NCBI RefSeq assembly: GCF_028649395.1
Contig: NZ_JAQSUW010000016.1
Coordinates: forward strand, 124,001 to 188,000
DNA length: 64,000 bases
From: Pseudomonas sp. Gutcm_11s
GTDB lineage: Bacteria > Pseudomonadota > Gammaproteobacteria > Pseudomonadales > Pseudomonadaceae
Direction of reading: 5' to 3'
A program made the position numbers and the translations under genes. Positions 58,412-64,000 of the stretch are shown in pieces. How positions within the stretch are numbered: the stretch's first letter is position 1; each line of letters opens with the position of its first letter. The notes under the pieces were generated by a model. It ran no database searches. It was not told the origin of the DNA and worked only from the letters and a program-made list of their open reading frames with translations.

Positions 58412-60862
58412 ATGCCCGAATCCTTCGCTGCCAGCCTGCGTCTGGCGCCCGATGCCCTGACCCGCCCCTGCGCCCCCGACCAGTTCAACTTCACCACCAC
58501 CGATGACCTCGAGCCCTTCCGTGGTGTGCTCGGCCAGGAACGCGCCGTCGAGGCCCTGCAGTTCGGCGTGGCCATGCCGCGCCCGGGCTACAACGTGTAT
58601 GTCATGGGCGAGCCGGGCACCGGTCGCTTCTCCTTCGTGCAGCGTTATCTCAAGGCCGAGGCCAAGCGCCAGGCCACGCCGGTGGACCGGGTCTATGTCA
58701 ACCATTTCGAGGAATCGCGCGAGCCGCGCGCTCTGGAGTTGCCGCCCGGTACCGCGGCGGCCTTCATCGCCGATATCGGTCACCTGATCGACAACCTGCT
58801 GGCGACCTTCCCGGCGGTATTCGAGACGCCTACCTATCAGCAGAAGAAGAGCGCCATCGACCGCGTCTTCAACCAGCGTTACGACAAGGCGCTGGACCTG
58901 ATCGAGAAGCTGGCGCTGGAGAAGGACGTGGCGCTGTACCGCGACAGCACCAATATCGCCTTCACCCCGATGAAGGATGGCAAGGCCCTGGACGAGGCGG
59001 ACTTTGCCCAGCTGCCGGAAGCCGAGCGCGAACGCTTCCACGACGACATCTCCGCGCTGGAAGAACGCCTCAACGAAGAGCTGGCCAGCTTGCCGCAGTG
59101 GAAGCGCGAGACCAGCAACCAGCTGCGCCAACTCAACGAGGAGACCATCACCCTGGCCCTGCAGCCGCTGCTGTCGCCAATGTCGGCGCAGTATGCGGAG
59201 AACGCCGGCGTCTGCGCCTACCTGCAGGCGGTGCAGGTCAACCTGCTGCGCACCGTGGTCGACCAGTTGCTGGATGACAAACCGGACCTGCAGCGCCGCG
59301 AGATGCTCGAGGAGCAATACAGCCCCAGCCTGGTGGTCGGCCACCATGTCGACGGTGGTGCGCCGGTGGTGTTCGAGTCGCATCCGACCTACGACAACCT
59401 GTTCGGCCGCATCGAGTACAGCACCGACCAGGGCGCGCTCTACACCAGCTATCGCCAGCTGCGCCCCGGCGCGCTGCACCGCGCCAACGGCGGCTACCTG
59501 ATCGTCGAGGCAGAGAAGCTGCTCAGCGAGCCCTTCGTCTGGGATGCGCTCAAACGTGCCCTGCATTCGCGCCAGCTGAAGATGGAATCGCCGCTGGGCG
59601 ACCTCGGTCGCATCGCCACGGTGACCCTGACCCCGCAGATGATCCCGCTGCAGCTCAAGGTCATCATCATCGGCTCGCGCCAGCTGTACTACACGCTGCA
59701 GGACCTGGATTCCGACTTCCAGGAAATGTTCCGCGTGCTGGTCGACTTCGACGAGGAGATCGCCGTCGGCGACGACAGCCTCGAACAGTTCGCTCAACTG
59801 CTCAAGACACGTACCTCGGAGGAGGGCCTGGCGTCGCTGACCGCAGCGGCAGTGGCGCGCCTGGCCACTTACAGCGCGCGCCTGGCCGAGCACCAGGGGC
59901 GCCTGTCGGCGCGCATTGGTGACCTGTTCCAGCTGGTCAGCGAGGCCGACTTCGTGCGCCAGCTGGCCGGTGACGCGATCACCGATGTCGGCCACATCGA
60001 GCGCGCGCTCAAGGCCAAGTCGGACCGTACCGGGCGGGTCTCGGCGCGCATCATCGACGACATGCTGGCCGGCATCATCCTGATCGACAGCGCCGGCGAG
60101 GCCATCGGCAAGTGCAACGGCCTCACCGTGCTGCAGGTCGGTGACTCGGCCTTTGGCGTACCGGCGCGCATCTCTGCCACCGTCTATCCGGGCGGCAGCG
60201 GCATCGTCGACATCGAGCGCGAGGTCAGCCTGGGCCAGTCGATCCACTCCAAGGGGGTGATGATCCTCACCGGCTTCCTCGGCAGCCGTTACGCCCAGGA
60301 GTTCCCGCTGGAGATCTCGGCGAGCATCGCCCTGGAGCAGTCCTACGGCTATGTCGATGGGGACAGCGCCTCGCTGGGCGAGGTCTGCACCCTGATCTCG
60401 GCGCTGTCGCGCACGCCGCTCAAGCAGTGCTTCGCCATCACCGGTTCTATCAACCAGTTCGGCGAGGTGCAGGCGGTCGGTGGGGTCAACGAGAAGATCG
60501 AGGGCTTCTTCCGCCTCTGCGAGGCCCGGGGCTTGACTGGTGAGCAGGGCGTGATCATCCCGCATTCCAACGTCAGCAACCTGATGCTCGACGAGCGCGT
60601 GTTGCAGGCGGTACGCAATGGCCAGTTCCATGTCTACGCCGTGCGCCATGTCGACGAGGCCCTCGGCTTGCTGCTGGGCGAGCCTGCCGGAGCGCCGGAC
60701 GCCAAGGGCCAGTTCCCCAAGGGCAGCGTCAACGCGCGGGTGGTAGAGCGTCTGCGCAGCATCGCCGAAATGGGCCTGGAGGAGGACGAGAAGGACAAGG
60801 AGCCGAAGATCAAGGAAGTGAAGACGCGCGCCAAACCGGCACCGAAAGCGGCCAAGGAGTAA
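58412..60862 (+). CDS. Lon-family ATP-dependent protease (AAA_32/LonB-like)
   Basis: 816 residues from ATG 58412 after AAGGAC. N-terminal AAA domain with an unusual Walker A G66-E-P-G-T-G-R72-F-S, where lysine is replaced by arginine; a long coiled-coil insert (EEDISALEERLNEELASLPQW-like, about 200-235); HRANGGYLIVEAEKLL as Walker B region; and a C-terminal Lon protease domain with the Ser/Lys dyad Ser652 (DGDSASLG) and Lys695 (VNEKIEGFF). The basic tail has alternating Lys/Glu. The protein degrades substrates in the cytoplasm; specificity unknown. Confidence 0.92.
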   Translation: MPESFAASLRLAPDALTRPCAPDQFNFTTTDDLEPFRGVLGQERAVEALQFGVAMPRPGYNVYVMGEPGTGRFSFVQRYLKAEAKRQATPVDRVYVNHFEESREPRALELPPGTAAAFIADIGHLIDNLLATFPAVFETPTYQQKKSAIDRVFNQRYDKALDLIEKLALEKDVALYRDSTNIAFTPMKDGKALDEADFAQLPEAERERFHDDISALEERLNEELASLPQWKRETSNQLRQLNEETITLALQPLLSPMSAQYAENAGVCAYLQAVQVNLLRTVVDQLLDDKPDLQRREMLEEQYSPSLVVGHHVDGGAPVVFESHPTYDNLFGRIEYSTDQGALYTSYRQLRPGALHRANGGYLIVEAEKLLSEPFVWDALKRALHSRQLKMESPLGDLGRIATVTLTPQMIPLQLKVIIIGSRQLYYTLQDLDSDFQEMFRVLVDFDEEIAVGDDSLEQFAQLLKTRTSEEGLASLTAAAVARLATYSARLAEHQGRLSARIGDLFQLVSEADFVRQLAGDAITDVGHIERALKAKSDRTGRVSARIIDDMLAGIILIDSAGEAIGKCNGLTVLQVGDSAFGVPARISATVYPGGSGIVDIEREVSLGQSIHSKGVMILTGFLGSRYAQEFPLEISASIALEQSYGYVDGDSASLGEVCTLISALSRTPLKQCFAITGSINQFGEVQAVGGVNEKIEGFFRLCEARGLTGEQGVIIPHSNVSNLMLDERVLQAVRNGQFHVYAVRHVDEALGLLLGEPAGAPDAKGQFPKGSVNARVVERLRSIAEMGLEEDEKDKEPKIKEVKTRAKPAPKAAKE

Positions 60863-60950
60863 CGGCGACAACTGGTCAGTCGTTACCCATTCCGGCGGCG
60901 CCCACGGCGGGCGCTGCCGCTACGGTTTTTCCCCCGCTCAATCCACAGAG

Positions 60951-60973
60951 TTATCCACAGTGCGCGGGGATAA
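60951..60973. repeat. DnaA-box stem-loop, copy 1
   Basis: Begins TTATCCACAGT and ends GCGGGGATAA, with GC between. TTATCCACA is a perfect DnaA box, and TTATCC with GGATAA can pair into a short stem. Copy 2 is at 61458-61480, with AA instead of GC in the middle. Confidence 0.85.
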
Positions 60974-61039
60974 CTTTTGCCTTTCCGAAGCGGCGCCACG
61001 AGGTGTAGTCTGAAGCCAGACCTTGCGAGGATCGCCGTC

Positions 61040-61381
61040 ATGCCGCGCAGCCTCTGTCTCACCCGTCAGTGCCTCGGCCTGATCACCCGTATCGAGTGCG
61101 AGATTCGCCCGCTGGCCGGCGAGCGAGGACTGTGGACGCTGCTGTGTGCCGCCGGCATGTCGGCGGCACAACCTTCGGCAATCAAGGCGCAGGGCCCATT
61201 CCACGGGCCTTTCGTGGCAGAAGCTGTGCTCGACTCGATCGCCCAGTGCCTGGCCGTACAGGGCTATGAGCCCTGTACCGAGCCGATGATCTGGCGCCTG
61301 CACCTGCAGGCCGAGCTGCGCAAGCTCAACGGCGAACGCAGGCGGCGGCTCGGCGATTATCAGTTCCGCCCGGAAAGCTGA
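61040..61381 (+). CDS. Hypothetical conserved protein (113 residues)
   Basis: ATG 61040, GCGAGGA upstream. Sequence features: MPRSLCLTRQCLGLITRIECEIRPLAGERGLWTLL, a Cys-rich first third, then PFHGPFVAEAVLDSIAQCLAVQGYEP and a basic end QAELRKLNGERRRRLGDYQF. No membrane span or known motif. It lies between the Lon-like gene and yqhA, flanked on both sides by the 23-base DnaA-box element. I recall a homologue at the same place in P. aeruginosa. Confidence 0.75.
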   Translation: MPRSLCLTRQCLGLITRIECEIRPLAGERGLWTLLCAAGMSAAQPSAIKAQGPFHGPFVAEAVLDSIAQCLAVQGYEPCTEPMIWRLHLQAELRKLNGERRRRLGDYQFRPES

Positions 61382-61457
61382 GCGGTTTTTGCCCAACCTG
61401 TAGCGCTCGCCCGCAAGCAGAGGTGTGCAGCCATCGTTCCCGCGCCTGCCCACAAGG

Positions 61458-61480
61458 TTATCCACAGTAAGCGGGGATAA
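61458..61480. repeat. DnaA-box stem-loop, copy 2
   Basis: Same 23-base element as 60951-60973 with two changed bases (AA for GC in the loop). 507 bases separate the two starts. It lies 77 bases after the 113-residue gene and 85 before yqhA. Confidence 0.85.
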
Positions 61481-61564
61481 AAAATCCGCAACGCTTGTCG
61501 CCTTGCCCGTCATGCCTGGCTGGGTATACTCGCGGCCTGTTTTCCCTCTACTCGACGAGACAAC

Positions 61565-62056
61565 ATGGAACGCTTTATCGAGAACGCGATGTACGCCTCG
61601 CGCTGGCTGCTGGCCCCCATCTACTTCGGCCTGTCGCTGGGCCTGCTGGCTCTGGTGCTGAAGTTCTTTCAGGAAATCTTCCACATCCTGCCGAACGTCT
61701 TTGCCATGGCGGAGGCTGACCTGATTCTGGTGATTCTGTCGCTGATCGACATGGCGCTGGTCGGTGGCCTGCTGGTGATGGTGATGATCTCGGGTTACGA
61801 GAACTTCGTTTCCCAACTGGACATCGATGAAGGCAAGGAGAAGCTCAGCTGGCTGGGCAAGATGGACTCAGGCTCGCTGAAGATGAAGGTGGCTGCCTCC
61901 ATCGTGGCGATCTCCTCGATCCATCTGCTGAAGATCTTCATGGATGCGCAGAACGTTAATCCCGACCACCTGATGTGGTACGTGATCATCCATATGGCGT
62001 TCGTGGTCTCGGCCTTCGCCATGGGTTACCTGGACAAGCTGACCAAGCACGACTGA
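61565..62056 (+). CDS. yqhA: UPF0114/YqhA family membrane protein
   Basis: 163 residues with four membrane segments: WLLAPIYFGLSLGLLALVLKFF, LILVILSLIDMALVGGLLVMVMI, MKVAASIVAISSIHLLKIFM and WYVIIHMAFVVSAFAMGYL. ERFIENAMYASRW and SGYENFVSQLDIDEGKEKL are conserved signatures of TIGR00645/UPF0114. Function unknown, possibly a small channel-like protein. ATG 61565. Followed by a terminator. Confidence 0.92.
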   Translation: MERFIENAMYASRWLLAPIYFGLSLGLLALVLKFFQEIFHILPNVFAMAEADLILVILSLIDMALVGGLLVMVMISGYENFVSQLDIDEGKEKLSWLGKMDSGSLKMKVAASIVAISSIHLLKIFMDAQNVNPDHLMWYVIIHMAFVVSAFAMGYLDKLTKHD

Positions 62057-62073
62057 GATTCACGCCGTATTCG

Positions 62074-62112
62074 CCGCCCGGCCGTTGCAAGACGCCCGGG
62101 CGGTTTCGTTTG
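62074..62112 (+). terminator. Rho-independent terminator after yqhA
   Basis: CCGCCCGG, a 14-base loop, CCGGGCGG and TTTCGTTTG. Good stem, interrupted T tract. Confidence 0.75.
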
Positions 62113-62167
62113 TGGATGGCTGTGCTAGTCTGGCCGGCCTTTTTCGACCCCCATCTGGAGCACGGCG

Positions 62168-62785
62168 ATGTCCGAACTCAATCTGTCTACTGACGAAACC
62201 CGTGTGAGCTACGGCATCGGCCGCCAATTGGGCGACCAGCTGCGCGACAACCCGCCGCCCGGTGCCAGCCTGGAGGCCATCGTGGCCGGCCTGCGTGATG
62301 CCTTCAATGGCGAGCCGAGCCAGGTGTCCGCCGAGGAGCTGAATGCCAGCTTCCGCGTGATCCGTGAAGTCATGCAGGCCGAAGCCGCTGCCAAGGCCGA
62401 GAAAGCCGCTGCGGCAGGTCGCGAATATCTGGTCGAGAACGCCAAGCGTGATGGCGTGACCGTGCTGGAGTCCGGCCTGCAGTACGAAGTGCTGGTGGCG
62501 GGCGAGGGCGCCAAGCCGTCCCGCGAGGACCACGTGCGTACTCACTACCACGGCACCCTGATCGACGGCACTGTGTTCGACAGCTCCTACGAGCGTGGCC
62601 AGCCGGCCGAATTCCCAGTGGGTGGTGTGATCGCCGGTTGGGTCGAGGCTCTGCAGCTGATGAACACTGGCAGCAAGTGGCGCCTGCACGTACCGAGCGA
62701 GCTGGCCTACGGTGGCCAGGCCGCCGGCAGCATTCCGCCGCACAGCGTGCTGGTGTTCGACGTCGAGCTGCTCGACATCCTGTAA
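62168..62785 (+). CDS. fklB: FKBP-type peptidyl-prolyl isomerase
   Basis: 205 residues from ATG 62168 after GGAGC. No signal peptide, so cytosolic, as FklB. N-terminal dimerisation domain (YGIGRQLGDQLRDN, VSAEELNASFRVIREVMQAE and an Ala-rich helix), then the FKBP fold from about residue 95: SGLQYEVLVAGEG, VRTHYHGTLIDGTVFDSSYERG, PAEFPVGGVIAGWVEALQLM and LHVPSELAYGGQ. Catalyses cis-trans isomerisation of Xaa-Pro bonds. Confidence 0.94.
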   Translation: MSELNLSTDETRVSYGIGRQLGDQLRDNPPPGASLEAIVAGLRDAFNGEPSQVSAEELNASFRVIREVMQAEAAAKAEKAAAAGREYLVENAKRDGVTVLESGLQYEVLVAGEGAKPSREDHVRTHYHGTLIDGTVFDSSYERGQPAEFPVGGVIAGWVEALQLMNTGSKWRLHVPSELAYGGQAAGSIPPHSVLVFDVELLDIL

Positions 62786-62922
62786 AGGAGATGCCCAGGC
62801 GGTCGTCCTGATCGCGCCGGGCATCCGTGGGAGCGCCTGTGCTCCCGGTCTCTCCCGATGCCGTCCTGGCGTCGGGTTTGCCGACGAGGCGGCCGCCGTT
62901 GGCCGCTCCCGTCGCGCGTCGC

Positions 62923-63165
62923 TCAGTGCAGCTCGCCCTGGGGCCTCAGCGCCCGCGCATAGCAGAACAGGAACAGCCCGCGCACCAGCTCCTTGAGTAC
63001 ACCCGGCTCGCTGGAGCCGAAGTCGTGTAGATCTAGATCACCCTGCTCGCGCAGCTCACAGATGGCGTCCTCGTGCAGCACGGCGCAGACCTCGCCGGTC
63101 TCGCGATTGAGGATGCGCAGATAGGGGTGGGGGCGATCCAGCCAGGCGTCGATCAGATAGGTCAT
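62923..63165 (-). CDS. Hypothetical 80-residue protein, probably iron-regulated
   Basis: ATG 63165 with AAGGAGATGAGCC. The sequence (MTYLIDAWLDRPHPYLRILNRE, VCAVLHEDAICELREQGDLDLHD, LKELVRGLFLFCYARALRPQ) is found, to my memory, as the small conserved gene next to ispB in Pseudomonas (PA4570), which responds to iron. No known domain. A good Fur box lies just upstream. Confidence 0.8.
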   Translation of the reverse strand: MTYLIDAWLDRPHPYLRILNRETGEVCAVLHEDAICELREQGDLDLHDFGSSEPGVLKELVRGLFLFCYARALRPQGELH

Positions 63166-63194
63166 GGCTCATCTCCTTTGAATAACTATGAGAT

Positions 63195-63213
63195 GAGAAT
63201 AATTCCTATTATC
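63195..63213. promoter_or_regulatory. Fur box before the 80-residue gene
   Basis: GAGAATAATTCCTATTATC, 13 of 19 positions of the classic consensus. With flanking T and A it contains two overlapping 7-1-7 motifs, each about 10 of 14, offset by six bases, the usual arrangement for two Fur dimers. It lies 30 bases before the start codon. Confidence 0.75.
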
Positions 63214-63244
63214 AAAATAGCAAGTGCCAATCGTCTCTTGTCGG

Positions 63245-63277
63245 CAAAAACAAAAAGCCCGTCACGAGGACGGGCTT
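63245..63277 (-). terminator. Rho-independent terminator after ispB
   Basis: On the minus strand: AAGCCCGTC, a CTCGT loop, GACGGGCTT, then TTTGTTTTTGC. It lies just past the ispB stop. Confidence 0.9.
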
Positions 63278-63294
63278 CTGGATTTCGCGGCGAC

Positions 63295-64000
63295 TCAGTG
63301 AGTGCGGGCGACGGCGAAGCGGCTCAGCTCGACCAGCGCGTCGCGGTAGACGTTGCTGGGTAGGGCATCGAGGCAAGCAATCGCCTGCTCGGCATGCTCG
63401 CGTGCCAGGCGCGCGGTGTAGTCCAGGGAGCCAGAGGCCTGAACGGCGGCGCGGATGCTTTCCAGGTCTTCGATGCCACCCTTCTGGATGGCAGTGCGGA
63501 CCAGGGCGGCCTGCTCGGCGCTGCCTTCGCGCATGGTGTAGATCAGTGGCAGGGTCGGCTTGCCTTCGGCCAGATCGTCGCCAACGTTCTTGCCCAGGGT
63601 GGTGGCGTCGCCCTGGTAGTCGAGCAGGTCGTCGACCAGCTGGAAGGCGATGCCGAGGTGGTCGCCGAAGCGCTGCAGGGCATCACGCTGGCCTTCGGAA
63701 GCGCCAGCAAGCGCCGCGGCGCTATGGGTTGAGGCTTCGAACAGCATGGCGGTCTTGCCGCGGATGACCTCCATGTAGGTCTCCTCGGTGGTGCTCGCGT
63801 CGCGCACCTTGGACAGCTGCAGCACCTCGCCCTCGGCGATCACGCGGGTGGCGTGGGAGAGGATCTTCATGACCGGCATGGAGCCGAGTTCGACCATCAT
63901 CTCGAAGGAGCGCGAATAGAGGAAGTCGCCGACCAGCACGCTCGGGGCGTTGCCCCACTGCGCGTTGGCGGTGGCACGGCCGCGACGCATGCCGGACATG
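63295..64000 (-). CDS. ispB: Octaprenyl/polyprenyl diphosphate synthase, 5' end outside the window
   Basis: 235 visible codons of the C-terminal part, beginning inside the conserved D-M-S-G-M-R-R-G-R-A-T region that follows the first Asp-rich motif (which lies outside). The second Asp-rich motif is FQLVDDLLDYQGD, followed by GKNVGDDLAEGKPTLPLIY, closely like E. coli IspB. It makes the isoprenoid side chain of ubiquinone from FPP and IPP. The ATG at 63999 is internal. Ends just before a terminator. Confidence 0.95.
   Translation of the reverse strand, partial: MSGMRRGRATANAQWGNAPSVLVGDFLYSRSFEMMVELGSMPVMKILSHATRVIAEGEVLQLSKVRDASTTEETYMEVIRGKTAMLFEASTHSAAALAGASEGQRDALQRFGDHLGIAFQLVDDLLDYQGDATTLGKNVGDDLAEGKPTLPLIYTMREGSAEQAALVRTAIQKGGIEDLESIRAAVQASGSLDYTARLAREHAEQAIACLDALPSNVYRDALVELSRFAVARTH

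Overview
The window is a stretch of a high-G+C gammaproteobacterial chromosome, almost certainly Pseudomonas in the broad sense. The basis is the gene families (TtgABC/MexAB-OprM pump with a TtgR-type repressor and operator, cyanide-insensitive oxidase CioAB, MapZ, MorA, a FecI/FecR/TonB-receptor set) and a gene order (gdhA, ettA, morA, glyA, yjiA, ybdD, cstA, mapZ, radA, mscL, fpr) that I recall being broadly shared with P. aeruginosa. No rRNA or tRNA gene, CRISPR array, prophage or insertion sequence was seen. Coding density is very high, with many 4-base ATGA start/stop overlaps and several tail-to-tail overlaps of convergent genes.

Layout. 1-9.9 kb: metabolic and accessory genes (class V aminotransferase, HDAC-like deacetylase, GNAT, SagB-type nitroreductase, TesB, HAD phosphatase, fatty acyl-CoA synthetase with a divergent AraC-type regulator, YpfJ-type metalloprotease, DUF411 protein). 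10-16.9 kb: multidrug efflux operon with its divergent TetR repressor and operator. 17-20.6 kb: small membrane protein, trmA coupled to an NCS2 purine permease, yajL. 20.6-25.6 kb: the most unusual section. A SecD-like lipoprotein gene is followed by an HscC-type Hsp70 and a membrane J-domain protein, after which the last 84 bases of the lipoprotein gene reappear as an orphan fragment. Next comes a secreted protein made of thirteen 14-residue repeats. 25.7-27.2 kb: MerR/CDF/DUF3703 metal-export unit. 27.2-30.1 kb: cioAB plus a 46-aa DUF2474 protein, preceded by an ANR-type box. 30.2-34.2 kb: ECF sigma, anti-sigma and TonB-receptor iron-uptake cassette with a Fur-like box. 34.2-41.4 kb: rlmG, fpr, a TerC/CBS/CorC transporter, mscL, two divergent YdcH-type genes, GNAT, radA and a 50-aa ORF. 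41.4-47.6 kb: mapZ coupled to two envelope genes, then divergent cstA-ybdD. 47.7-58.3 kb: yjiA, glyA, morA, ettA, gdhA and a DksA-type zinc-finger gene. 58.4-64 kb: Lon-like protease, a 113-aa gene flanked by duplicated DnaA-box stem-loops, yqhA, fklB, a Fur-boxed 80-aa gene and the 3' part of ispB.

How the genes work together. Two c-di-GMP proteins (MapZ receptor and MorA GGDEF/EAL enzyme) lie within 13 kb of each other. Iron control appears at the fecIR/receptor set and at the 80-aa gene near ispB. Oxygen and respiration control appears at cioAB, nitrogen control probably at gdhA, and metal control at the MerR/CDF unit.

Best candidates for something undescribed are the Hsp70/J cassette with its duplicated insertion scar, the neighbouring 14-residue-repeat secreted protein, the Lys-to-Arg change at the proton-relay position of the RND pump, and the duplicated DnaA-box stem-loops around 60.95 and 61.46 kb.
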